Source of the DNA: Catellatospora coxensis
GTDB taxonomy: Bacteria; Actinomycetota; Actinomycetes; Mycobacteriales; Micromonosporaceae
Assembly: GCF_016862635.1 (NCBI RefSeq)
Contig: NZ_BONI01000002.1
Location: 1 to 64,000, forward strand
Direction of reading: 5' to 3'
Length of the DNA: 64,000 nt
The notes under the pieces are model-generated. The model was given only the letters and a program-made list of their open reading frames with translations, made no database searches and had not been told where the DNA came from. Each line of letters begins with the position of its first letter. The first letter of the stretch is position 1. Positions 48,216 through 56,846 of the stretch are shown piece by piece. A program made the translations under genes and the position numbers.

Positions 48216-51200
48216 CTAACGCAGGCCGAACGCCCGCACGACGGTCTGGGTGACCGTGTTGCCCGCGGAGTCGGCGGCGCTGACGCGCACCGAGGCGAAC
48301 TTCGCCCACCCCGGCGCGTGCAGGGTCGTCTGCCAGGAGCCGTCACGCCGGTCGAGCGTCGCGCGCTGCCAGGTGCGGCCGTCGTCGTACGACACCTCCA
48401 GCCCGACCTCGCGGACGGTCCCGCCCTGGTGGACGCCCTCGAACTGCTGGGCGGTCACGGCCAGCCGGGCGCGGCGGTCGGCCCGGCCGGCGAGGTCGGT
48501 GTCGACCGTGTAGTGCACGCCCATCAGCGGCAGCCGCCGGATCTCGTCCGGGGCGGCCCCGGTGAACGGGAACGTCCACTCGGTGCGGGTGCTCGTCGAG
48601 TACGGCGACACCACCGACTGGCTGGTCTCGGTGATCAGCCGCACCGGCCGCGGGCCCGGCGTGAGCGTGCCGTACATGCTGCTGCCCGGGTTCTCGGCGA
48701 TCAGCTCGTCACCCTGGTACAGGCTGGTCTTCTGCGCGATCTCGCCCTCCCAGACCAGTGCCTGGTGGTGCGGGTCGGAGTCGCCCCAGTTCGGCAGCGC
48801 CCAGACCATCAGGTCGTTGCCGAGCATCGTCGGGCGGCCGGACACGAGGCTGTCCTGCAGCATGCTGGGCCGGCCGATCGGCGCGAACCAGCGCACCTGT
48901 GTACGGCTGCCCGGCCGGTAGCCGAGCAGGTCCGAGGAGTAGGTCAGCGGCTGTACGGTGGCCTGCTCGAACCACTGGTTGCCGTGGTCGGCCGACACCC
49001 AGTCGGTGCGGGTCCCCTGCGCGGGCACCGGCAGGATGCCGCCGCCGAGCGCCGAACCCGGCTGGTCCGGGGACACGTCGTAGCGCAGCCCCGTCCCCAC
49101 ACCGGGCACCGGGTTGCGGAAGGCGACGTCGACGCGGGCCAGGTCACCCGGCCCGGGGCGGTAGGACAGGTCCTTCGGGACCGCGCCGCGATAGCGGTGG
49201 ACCAGGTCGTACACGTAGGACGGCAGCGGGTGCGACTCGACGCCGTAGCGCCGCCGGCCCGCCGCGAGCTCGGCGATCAGCTGCTCGCCCTGGTCCCGGC
49301 CGAGGGACGCGACCGGCAGCGCCGGGTTCGGCTCGGGCAGCTCGTACCAGGCGTCGAGGCGGCCGTCGCCGTCGTTGACGAGCAGCAGCATCTTCGCCCC
49401 GGCGGCGGCCGCCGCGTCGGCCTGCGCGACGACGTCCCCGCCGGTCTCGTGCCGCACCACGGCGATCTTCCCGCGGACCCGGGCCCGGTCCAGCTCGGCC
49501 GGGGTGCCCCGGCCCGCGAAGGCCAGGTCGAGCTGCTCGCGGCCGTCGGGCAGGCTGCGCGAGGCGGTCTGCATGAGCAGGTCGTCGTAGCGGCGACCGT
49601 ACCCGCCGATGGTCAGCGGCGGCTCGACCAGGCTCCACCGGAACCCGAGGCTGAACACGCCCTGCTTGACGGGACGGCCGGTCGGGGTGGCCCAGAGGCT
49701 GTGGAAGCGGTTGGGGACCAGGTAGTTGTCGAAGAACGGCGCCCGGTCGGGGTAGGTGCGGCCGTAGTCGACGCGGACCTCGGCGCGTGCGGTCGGCTGC
49801 TTCGCCGTGGCGGTGACCTGCCGCAGCTGCCGGGCGTCGAGCACGACGGTGCGGTCGCCGGCCAGCACGATCTCCGGTGCGATCAGCACGCCCAGGCCCA
49901 GTGAGTGCGGGCCGGACACGCCGGGCAGGTCGGCCTGCATGATGGCGCTGTAGGTGCCCGGCGGCAGGCTCACCGACAGGCGGCCGGTGCCGTCCACGGC
50001 GTACAGCCGCGGCGCGGTGTCCCGGGTGACCTCCTTGAGCAGGATCAGCCCGGCCAGGCCGCGCCCGGCGCGGTCCCGGGTCTGGAAGGTCAGGTCGGCT
50101 CGCTCGCCCTCCTTGTTCAGCCCGACCAGGGTGCGCAGCCGCTGCCCGCCGGGGCCGGTCGCGTCGACCGCGACGTGGGCGTAGGTGTCGTCCTCGGCGC
50201 GGTCGAGGGCGATGTGGACGGTCGCCTTGGCGGTGCCGTGCGCGGGCACGGTGATCTGCTCGGCGTCGAGGCTGAACAGGCCCGCCGGGGCGGTCGGTGC
50301 ACGGACCGCCAGGTCCAGGTCCACCGGCGCGTCGCCGGTGTTGGTGTAGACGACCTTCCGGTCGACGCGCTGTCCCGGCTGGTACGGCCAGGCCAGGTCG
50401 GTGAAGTCGGTGCCGGTCGCGAACACCGTCGCCGTGGTGGCCGCGACGGCGTCGACGCGGCCGATCCCGTCGACGTACGGGTCGATGCGCTCGCTGGTGC
50501 GGCTCGTGCTCATCAGCACGTCCTTGAGCCGCTGCCCGGTCCAGTCCGGGTGCGCGGCGGCCAGCAGCGCCGCCACGCCCGCGACGTGCGGCGTCGCCAT
50601 CGACGTGCCACTCATCGTGGTGTACATGCCCTCGCCCTCGCTCGACTGCTGCGAGCGGGCCGCGTACACGTCCACGCCCGGGGCGGTGATGTCGGGCTTG
50701 AGTCCGTTGTCGCCGCGGCGCGGGCCGCGGCTGGAGAAGAACGCGACCCGGTCGAGGCCGTCGACCGCGCCGACGGTGAGCGCGGCGTCGGCCGCGCCGG
50801 GCGCGCCGACGCTCTGCATGTCCGGGCCGGAGTTGCCGGCCGCGATGGCGAACAGCGCGCCGGTCTGCGCGCTGAGCTCGTTCACGGCGCTGCTCAGCGG
50901 GTCGGTGCCGTCGGTGGGCGCGCCGCCCAGGCTCATGCTGACGACCTTCGCGCCCTGCTGGCGGGCGGCCCACTCCATCCCGGCGATGATCCAGGAGTCC
51001 TGGCCCTCGCCGAGGTCGTTGAGGACCTTGCCGACGTGCAGGCGTACGCCGGGGGCGACGCCGCGCTCGCGGCCGTCCGAGGCGGCTCCGGTGCCCGCGA
51101 TCGTCGACGCGACGTGGGTGCCGTGGCCGTGCTTGTCGGTCACCTCCTGTCCCGGTACGAAGCTGGCCGTCTGCGCGATCTGCCCGGCCAGGTCCGGGTG

Positions 51201-51938
51201 GGTGAGGTCCACACCGGTGTCGAGCACCGCGACGGCGACGCCCGAGCCGGTGTTGCCGGTCGCCCAGACCTGCGGCGCGCCGATCTGCGCGGTCGTGTCG
51301 GCGAGCGCGGCGCGGACCTTGCCGTCCAGCCACACCTTGGTGACCCCGCCGGCGAGTGCGGGCCGGTCGTCGGCGCGCTTGGCGGCCGGGGCGGTCAGTG
51401 CCGCCCAGAACCGGTCGGCGTCGCCGCGCTGCTGCTCGACGGCCGCGCCGTGCACGCTGTCCAGGCCGCGTACCTGCACCGAGCCGGGCAGGGGCGCACG
51501 GCGGGCGGCGGTGACGTCGGTGTACTGCACGATCAGCGGCAGCCGCGGGCGGCGCGCGTCGTCGTAGCCGTCGGCGATCAGGTCGGTGACATTGAACAGG
51601 CGCTCGTCGAGCAGCCCCGCGGCGACGTACGGCGCGGCCGCGTCGGGGTACACGTAGGTGTCGGCGCCGTAGGTCAGCACGTGCGCGCCGACCGGGCCGC
51701 CGTGCGCGCTGCGGACGCTGGTGGTGGTGCGGCCGCCGGGCAGCGCGGTGACGGTGACCCGGTCGCCGGTGATCAGCGTGACGGTGCGCGGACCGCCGGG
51801 TGCGGCCGGGAGTTTCCCGGTGGGTACGGCGGCGACGGCGCTGCCTGGGGAGGTGACCGAGATCGTGCCCAGAGCCAGCGTGATCGCCAGCAGGGCATGC
51901 GCGGGGGCGCGGCGTCTCGGTGAGGGAAGTACTGCCAC
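48216..51938 (-). CDS. large secreted subtilisin-like serine protease (S8)
   Basis: 1240 residues. A signal peptide (ALLAITLALGTISVTSPGSAVAA) and a propeptide-like region to about 215 precede the S8 domain. Asp240 is in VAVLDTGVDL, His272 in HGHGTHVAS, the oxyanion Asn in AIAAGNSGPD and Ser446 in SGTSMATPH. About 740 residues follow: Fn3-like beta domains, a PA-like segment (GKIAVVRHETGGDVVAQADAAAAAGAKMLLLVND) and a terminal domain (YDDGRTWQRATLD, VSAADSAGNTVTQTVVRAFGLR). No cell-wall anchor is visible, so it is released. GTG 51938 has GGAG 8 bases upstream. Family members digest proteins for nutrition. The PA-like segment lies outside the catalytic domain and may help substrate access. Confidence 0.92.
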   Translation of the reverse strand: MAVLPSPRRRAPAHALLAITLALGTISVTSPGSAVAAVPTGKLPAAPGGPRTVTLITGDRVTVTALPGGRTTTSVRSAHGGPVGAHVLTYGADTYVYPDAAAPYVAAGLLDERLFNVTDLIADGYDDARRPRLPLIVQYTDVTAARRAPLPGSVQVRGLDSVHGAAVEQQRGDADRFWAALTAPAAKRADDRPALAGGVTKVWLDGKVRAALADTTAQIGAPQVWATGNTGSGVAVAVLDTGVDLTHPDLAGQIAQTASFVPGQEVTDKHGHGTHVASTIAGTGAASDGRERGVAPGVRLHVGKVLNDLGEGQDSWIIAGMEWAARQQGAKVVSMSLGGAPTDGTDPLSSAVNELSAQTGALFAIAAGNSGPDMQSVGAPGAADAALTVGAVDGLDRVAFFSSRGPRRGDNGLKPDITAPGVDVYAARSQQSSEGEGMYTTMSGTSMATPHVAGVAALLAAAHPDWTGQRLKDVLMSTSRTSERIDPYVDGIGRVDAVAATTATVFATGTDFTDLAWPYQPGQRVDRKVVYTNTGDAPVDLDLAVRAPTAPAGLFSLDAEQITVPAHGTAKATVHIALDRAEDDTYAHVAVDATGPGGQRLRTLVGLNKEGERADLTFQTRDRAGRGLAGLILLKEVTRDTAPRLYAVDGTGRLSVSLPPGTYSAIMQADLPGVSGPHSLGLGVLIAPEIVLAGDRTVVLDARQLRQVTATAKQPTARAEVRVDYGRTYPDRAPFFDNYLVPNRFHSLWATPTGRPVKQGVFSLGFRWSLVEPPLTIGGYGRRYDDLLMQTASRSLPDGREQLDLAFAGRGTPAELDRARVRGKIAVVRHETGGDVVAQADAAAAAGAKMLLLVNDGDGRLDAWYELPEPNPALPVASLGRDQGEQLIAELAAGRRRYGVESHPLPSYVYDLVHRYRGAVPKDLSYRPGPGDLARVDVAFRNPVPGVGTGLRYDVSPDQPGSALGGGILPVPAQGTRTDWVSADHGNQWFEQATVQPLTYSSDLLGYRPGSRTQVRWFAPIGRPSMLQDSLVSGRPTMLGNDLMVWALPNWGDSDPHHQALVWEGEIAQKTSLYQGDELIAENPGSSMYGTLTPGPRPVRLITETSQSVVSPYSTSTRTEWTFPFTGAAPDEIRRLPLMGVHYTVDTDLAGRADRRARLAVTAQQFEGVHQGGTVREVGLEVSYDDGRTWQRATLDRRDGSWQTTLHAPGWAKFASVRVSAADSAGNTVTQTVVRAFGLR

Positions 51939-52151
51939 GAGGCGGACTCCGTTCGTGCGGGGGTGAACGTTCGAAGATCGTCGCAACGGCGCAGGCCGGG
52001 CGGGATACGTCGCCCGTGGCGCAGATGTGACTCGCCCGTTCACGCCACCGGTGCCGGGCGGCGTTCCGGCGCGTCGGGTATGCCTGGCACTACCTCGGAT
52101 CGGCCCGCTGGGCGGCTGGGCCGGGCCGCTCGCGCTGGCTAGCGTGTCCAC

Positions 52152-53483
52152 ATGCCCTCTGACCTGCCACGTAACCTCTTCGCTGCGCTCACCTTCCGCC
52201 GCTACCTGTTCTCGGAGTGGCCGTGGCGCGGCCTGGTGTACGTCCTGACCGCGCTGCCCGTCATCGGCGTCGCCACGCTGCTGCTGTCGCCGATCACGCT
52301 GCCCTGGGCCGGCACGCTGGTGCAGTTCGCCAAGGGCGGGTTGCACACCGTGCCGCTGGTGGCGGTGTCGGGGCTCGGCATAGCCGGGCTCGGCATGTTC
52401 GGCACGCTGCTGGCGGCCCCGTTCGCCGCGCTGGAGCGCCGCCGCCTCGGCCTCGTCGATCCGCGCCCGGTCGAGCCCGCGCCCCGGTCCGGCGGGGCCG
52501 CGTCGTGGTTCGGCTCCCGCTACGCCGAGCCCGCCGCCTGGCGTGAGCTGCTGTTCCTGATACTGCTGGCGACGGTCGCCCCGCTCGTCTACGCCACCCT
52601 GGCCTTCGCCGCGTTCGTCATCGGCACCCTGATCCTCAGCCCGCTGCTGGTGCCCCGCAACGCCATGGGTGGGTACGACGTGCGCAGTGCGATCACGCTG
52701 GGCCCGTGGGAGGCGTCCAGCCCGGCGCAGGCGATCCCGATCGCGCTGCTCGGCCTGGCCTTGCTCCCGGTGCTGGCGTACCTGACCGGGCTGGTCGCGG
52801 CCGGCCACGCGGCCACGGCCAGGGCGCTGCTCGGCGGCGGCGGGCAGGCCGAGCTGCGGGAGGTGGCCCGGTCGCGGACCCGGCTGGTCGACGCGTTCGA
52901 CGCCGAACGCCGCCGCATCGAGCGCGACCTGCACGACGTCGCCCAGCACCGGCTCACCAGCCTCACCCTGCAACTCGGCGTCGCCCGGCTGGACCTGTCC
53001 GACGACACCCCCGCCGCGCAGGCGCTGGACCGGGCGCACGCCGAGGCCAAGGACCTGATGGTGCTGATGCGCGACCTCGTGCACGGCATCAGCCCCCAAA
53101 CACTCGCCGACCTCGGCCTGCCCGCCGCGCTGCGCGACCTGGCCGACCGCAGCCCGCTCGACGTCACGGTCACCGTCGAACCCGAGGTGGCCGACCGTTA
53201 CCCGGCACGGGTGGAGAACACCGCGTACTTCGCCGCCTCCGAGGCCCTGGGCAACGTGGCCAAGCACGCTCGCGCCACCACGGCGGCGATCCGGCTGGCC
53301 CGGCACGGCGACGCCCTGGTCCTGGAGGTGCGCGACGAGGGCGCGGGCGGCGCGGACCCGGCTCGTGGCACCGGCTTGACGGGTCTGGCCGACCGGGTCG
53401 CGGCCGTCGGCGGGCGGCTGCTGCTGTCCAGCCCGGCCGGAGGCCCTACGCTCGTACGCGTGGAGCTGCCGTGCCTGCCGTGA
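52152..53483 (+). CDS. sensor histidine kinase with membrane sensor domain
   Basis: 443 residues. The N-terminal ~220 residues are a multi-helix membrane sensor (WRGLVYVLTALPVIGVATLLL, LVAVSGLGIAGLGMFGTLLAAPFAAL, FLILLATVAPLVYATLAFAAFVIG, IPIALLGLALLPVLAYLTGLVAAG) of the kind common in Streptomyces-type kinases. HisKA_3 has His261 in RIERDLHDVAQHRL. The HATPase part has ASEALGNVAKHARA, VRDEGAGGADP and GTGLTGLADRVAAVGG. ATG 52152 is probably leaderless (TAGCGT at 52140-52145, 6 bases upstream). It overlaps the response regulator gene by 13 bases. Confidence 0.88.
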   Translation: MPSDLPRNLFAALTFRRYLFSEWPWRGLVYVLTALPVIGVATLLLSPITLPWAGTLVQFAKGGLHTVPLVAVSGLGIAGLGMFGTLLAAPFAALERRRLGLVDPRPVEPAPRSGGAASWFGSRYAEPAAWRELLFLILLATVAPLVYATLAFAAFVIGTLILSPLLVPRNAMGGYDVRSAITLGPWEASSPAQAIPIALLGLALLPVLAYLTGLVAAGHAATARALLGGGGQAELREVARSRTRLVDAFDAERRRIERDLHDVAQHRLTSLTLQLGVARLDLSDDTPAAQALDRAHAEAKDLMVLMRDLVHGISPQTLADLGLPAALRDLADRSPLDVTVTVEPEVADRYPARVENTAYFAASEALGNVAKHARATTAAIRLARHGDALVLEVRDEGAGGADPARGTGLTGLADRVAAVGGRLLLSSPAGGPTLVRVELPCLP

Positions 53484-54136
53484 CCAGGGTCGTGCTGGCC
53501 GAGGACGGGGTGCTGCTGCGGGAGGGCCTGGCCGGGGTGCTGGAGCGCTTCGGGTTCACGGTGGTGGCCGCGGTCGGCGACGCCGACGCGCTGCTGGCCG
53601 CCGTGGCCGCCGAGGACCCCGATCTCGTGATCACCGACATCCGCATGCCGCCCGGCTTCACCGACGAGGGGCTGCGCGCCGCACTGGCGCTGCGGGCCGC
53701 GGACCCGGGCCGCGCGGTCGTGGTGCTCAGCCAGTACGTGCAGGCCGAGTACGCGTCCCGGCTGCTCGACAGCGGCGACGGGCAGCGGGTCGGCTACCTG
53801 CTCAAGGACCGTGTCGTCGACATCGCCGACTTCATCGGCGCGCTGCGCGCGGTGCTCGGCGGCGGCACCGTCATCGACCCCGACGTGGTGCGGCGGCTGC
53901 TGGCCCACCGCCGCGACCCGGTCGCCGAGCTGTCCGCCCGCGAACGCGAGGTGCTGGCACTGGTCGCCGAGGGTCACTCCAACGCCGCGATCGCCCGTCG
54001 CCTGACGGTAACCGAGGCCGCCGTCGGCAAACACGTCGGCAACATCCTCGCCAAGCTCGGCCTCCCACCCGACGACGACACGAACCGCCGCGTCCTGGCC
54101 GTCCTCGCCCACCTGCGCTCAAGCCCGGAAACCTGA
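53471..54136 (+). CDS. NarL/LuxR-type response regulator
   Basis: 221 residues. The receiver domain has RVVLAEDGVLLREGL, D56 in LVITDIRMPPG, the Ser switch in VVVLSQYV and Lys in YLLKDRV. The C-terminal HTH reads LSAREREVLALVAEGHSNAAIARRLTVTEAAVGKHVGNILAKL. GTG 53471 has GGAG 5 bases upstream. GTG 53480, which overlaps the kinase stop, is the alternative. Cognate to the kinase immediately upstream. Targets unknown. Confidence 0.9.
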   Translation: MPAVTRVVLAEDGVLLREGLAGVLERFGFTVVAAVGDADALLAAVAAEDPDLVITDIRMPPGFTDEGLRAALALRAADPGRAVVVLSQYVQAEYASRLLDSGDGQRVGYLLKDRVVDIADFIGALRAVLGGGTVIDPDVVRRLLAHRRDPVAELSAREREVLALVAEGHSNAAIARRLTVTEAAVGKHVGNILAKLGLPPDDDTNRRVLAVLAHLRSSPET

Positions 54137-54173
54137 CCCGCCCCCCTCGCCCCCCCGCGCCGAACCAACCCTC

Positions 54174-54262
54174 AAGATCGCGACGATCTTGCGCGCCCTG
54201 TGGGCACGACACACTCCTAACGGGCAAAACGGCAACAGTTCGCGCAAGATCGTCGCGATCTT
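54174..54262. repeat. 22-bp nested inverted repeat after response regulator
   Basis: The 22 bases at 54174-54195 (AAGATCGCGACGATCTTGCG plus CG) recur exactly, inverted, at 54241-54262 with 45 bases between. Each arm contains its own palindrome AAGATCG-CGA-CGATCTT. It lies between convergent genes. It may be a bidirectional terminator, an operator pair or a small repeat element. The nesting favours protein binding or a cruciform over a simple terminator. Confidence 0.7.
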
Positions 54263-54300
54263 CGGTGGAGGCGGGTGCCGGCGACAGGCGGGGTGTTGGT

Positions 54301-54346
54301 AAGGGCACCTTCTACAACGCATAGCGATGTGAAGGTGCCCTTCCTT
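54301..54346. repeat. dispersed hairpin repeat, copy 2, between convergent genes
   Basis: AAGGGCACCTTC (54301-54312) pairs with GAAGGTGCCCTT (54331-54342). The loop TACAACGCATAGCGATGT is the same as in copy 1 at 45533 apart from one base. It sits a few bases before the convergent stop at 54350, as copy 1 does. Confidence 0.8.
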
Positions 54347-54349
54347 GCA

Positions 54350-54988
54350 CTAGTGGAGGGTGGCGGTGAGGTGGCGGGTGTTGGCCCAGACGGCGTAGAG
54401 GGCGGGGGCGGGGAGGAGGAACAGGCCGATCGCGGGTTTGGCGACGATCGCGGCGGCCAGGATGCCGAGGATGGCGAGGTTGGCCAGGCTGAGGTACCAG
54501 TAGCGGATCGACAGGTAGGCGCAGGCCAGCGTTGTTTTCCAGGTCGGTTTGGCTTCGGCGGCCAGTAGTGCGGTGGTGGTGGCGGCGACCAGGGCGATGA
54601 GCAGGGCGAGCAGTGGGGTCACCGCGCCGAAGGGGCTGCCGAGGGCGAGTTGGAAGTCGGCGGCGAGCACGATCACGGCGGCGGCCGCGGCGGCGGCGAC
54701 GGCCAGGGAGCGGCTGAACGCCGTGCGGTAGGTCGTCCAGAAGGTGCGGGCGACGTGGTGTTCGCCGTCGGACAGGGCCCGGAAGGCGGCGAACGCGGCG
54801 GCGGCGGCCGGGCCGCAGAGGGCGGACAGTGCGGTGTAGAACGGCCAGGACTGTAGCGGGCTGCTGCCGCTCAGCGCCAGGGTCGCGAGCAGGGGCAGGC
54901 ACGCGGCGACGAGGCAGAGGTTGATTTTGAGGGCGGCGTACACCGTGTTGAAGACGGTGTCGTAGGGCAGGCGGGCGAGCAGGCGCAT
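54350..54988 (-). CDS. YesL/DUF624-type membrane protein
   Basis: 212 residues with five or six membrane helices (INLCLVAACLPLLATLALSG, FYTALSALCGPAAAAAFAAF, SLAVAAAAAAAVIVLAADF, VTPLLALLIALVAATTTALL, LANLAILGILAAAIVAKPAIGLFLLP). It starts MRLLARLPYDTVFNTVYAALKINL. Family members sit in operons for uptake of oligosaccharides, for example the YesL gene of the Bacillus rhamnogalacturonan locus, and their function is unknown. It is the last gene of the operon, 5 bases after the permease stop. Confidence 0.8.
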   Translation of the reverse strand: MRLLARLPYDTVFNTVYAALKINLCLVAACLPLLATLALSGSSPLQSWPFYTALSALCGPAAAAAFAAFRALSDGEHHVARTFWTTYRTAFSRSLAVAAAAAAAVIVLAADFQLALGSPFGAVTPLLALLIALVAATTTALLAAEAKPTWKTTLACAYLSIRYWYLSLANLAILGILAAAIVAKPAIGLFLLPAPALYAVWANTRHLTATLH

Positions 54989-54993
54989 GGCGG

Positions 54994-55857
54994 TCAGCCC
55001 TTCATGCCGGAGGAGGCGATGCCCTGGATGAAGTGGCGCTGGCCGAGCAGGAATATGATCATGATGGGTAGGACGGAGAGCACTGAACCCGTCATCATCA
55101 TCGCGTAGTCGGCGTCGTACTGGCCGACGAACGAGCGCAGGCCGAGCTGGATCGTCCACAGGTCGTTGCTGGTCAGGTAGATGAACGGGCCCATGTAGTC
55201 GTTCCATGTGTTGACGAAGGTGAGCAGGGCCAGGCTGGCCAGCGCCGGCTTGGACAGCGGCAGCATGATCCGGGCCCAGATGCCGTACTCGGACAGGCCG
55301 TCGACGCGGGCCGCCTCGCACAGCTCGTCCGGGATGGTGAGGTAGTACTGGCGCATCAGGAAGACGCCGAACGCGCCGAACGCCTGGATCAGGATCAGCG
55401 ACAGGAACGTGTCGGTCAGCTCGGCCTTCTGCATCATGATGTACTGCGGGATCATGTACGCCTGCCACGGCACGGCGATGGTCGCGATGTACAGCATGAA
55501 CAGCGTGTCCCGGCCGCGGAAGCGCACTTTGGCGAACCCGTACGCGGCGAAGCTACCGGTCAGCACCTGCAGGAACGTGATGACCAGGCTGAGGAACACG
55601 GTGTTGCCGAGGTAGGTGTCCAGCGGCACCCGGGTCCAGATCTCGGTGAAGTTGCCCCACTGGAAGTCCTGCGGGATCCACTGGATCGGGATGGTGAACA
55701 CGTCGTTGTTGCGTTTGAGCGAGGCGCTGACCATCCACAGGAACGGGACCAGGATCGCCAGCGCGGCCAGGGCCAGCACCGCGTAGAGGACGGCCCGGCG
55801 GGCGAGGGCCAGCGGGCCGCGTGCGCGCGGGGCCGCGGCCGTGTCGGCGGTGGTCAT
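54994..55857 (-). CDS. CUT1 ABC permease (MalG-type)
   Basis: 287 residues with six helices. The EAA loop is LCEAARVDGLSEYGIWARIMLPLSKPALA. The C-terminus is typical for the family (QRHFIQGIASSGMKG). The ATG overlaps the previous permease stop by four bases (ATGA), so the two are co-translated and assemble as a heterodimer. The locus has no ATPase gene. Confidence 0.93.
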   Translation of the reverse strand: MTTADTAAAPRARGPLALARRAVLYAVLALAALAILVPFLWMVSASLKRNNDVFTIPIQWIPQDFQWGNFTEIWTRVPLDTYLGNTVFLSLVITFLQVLTGSFAAYGFAKVRFRGRDTLFMLYIATIAVPWQAYMIPQYIMMQKAELTDTFLSLILIQAFGAFGVFLMRQYYLTIPDELCEAARVDGLSEYGIWARIMLPLSKPALASLALLTFVNTWNDYMGPFIYLTSNDLWTIQLGLRSFVGQYDADYAMMMTGSVLSVLPIMIIFLLGQRHFIQGIASSGMKG

Positions 55858-56795
55858 CGGCGCTCCCGGCGGTTGTTGATCCAGAACTGGACGAGGGTGA
55901 AGACCAGCACGAGCAGGAACAGCACGAATGAGATGGCCGAGGCGTAGCCGAACTCGCCCTCGACGATGCCGCGGCGGTAGATCTGCTGCGACAGCACCAG
56001 GGTGGCCCGGCCGGGGCCGCCGTCGGTCATGACGACGATGAGGTCGAAGACCTTGAAGCTCTGCACGGTCAGCAGGACGAGCACGAGGAAGGTGACCGGC
56101 CGCAGGCCGGGCAGGGTGACGGCGCGGAAGCGCTGCCAGGTGCTCGCGCCGTCGACCTTGGCGGCCTCGTACTGCTCGACGGGGATCGCCTGCAGGCCGG
56201 CCAGGAACAGCACCATGTAGTAGCCCATGTCGCGCCAGACACTGGTGAGGATGACCGCGGGCATGGCCCAGGTGGTGCTGGTGGTCCAGCCGGGCGGGCT
56301 GTCCACGCCGAGGAACTGCAGGAACTGGTTGACCGGCCCGAACTCCGGGTTGAACAGCATGTTCCAGACGATGGCGACGGCGACCATCGAGGTGATGTAG
56401 GGGAAGAACGCCGCGGCGCGGAAGAACCCGACCCCGGCGATCTTCCGGTTGAGCAGCAGGGCCAGGCCGAGCGCGGCGAGCATGGTCAGCGGCACGTGGC
56501 CCAGGGCGTAGTAGGCCGTGTTGCGCAGTGCGATCTTGGTGGATTCGTCGTTGAGCAGCCGTTCGAAGTTGTCCAGGCCGACCCACTCGGGCGGGTTGTA
56601 GGAGTCCCACTCCATGAACGACAGCGCGAACGCCGCGAGCACCGGCACGAGGGTGAGCACGGCGAAGCCGAGGAAGTTCGGCAGGATGAAGCTCCAGCCG
56701 ATGAGCGTGTTGCGCCGGGCGCGCCGCCTGTCGCGGGCCCGCGGCGGGGGCGCGGCGCTCGCGGTCGCCGGCGTCGCGGTGAGCAGGTCTGCCAT
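55854..56795 (-). CDS. CUT1 ABC permease (MalF-type)
   Basis: 313 residues with six helices after a basic N-terminus (RARDRRRARRN). The EAA motif is VEQYEAAKVDGASTWQRFRAVTLPGLRP. FMEWDSYNPPEWVGLDNFERLL before helix 2 is typical of MalF-type subunits. It lies 51 bases downstream of the binding-protein gene. Confidence 0.93.
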   Translation of the reverse strand: MADLLTATPATASAAPPPRARDRRRARRNTLIGWSFILPNFLGFAVLTLVPVLAAFALSFMEWDSYNPPEWVGLDNFERLLNDESTKIALRNTAYYALGHVPLTMLAALGLALLLNRKIAGVGFFRAAAFFPYITSMVAVAIVWNMLFNPEFGPVNQFLQFLGVDSPPGWTTSTTWAMPAVILTSVWRDMGYYMVLFLAGLQAIPVEQYEAAKVDGASTWQRFRAVTLPGLRPVTFLVLVLLTVQSFKVFDLIVVMTDGGPGRATLVLSQQIYRRGIVEGEFGYASAISFVLFLLVLVFTLVQFWINNRRERR

Positions 56796-56846
56796 CTCGT
56801 CCTCCCGGGCGGGGACGGCCCGGGCGGCCGTCCCCGCGTTGCTACG

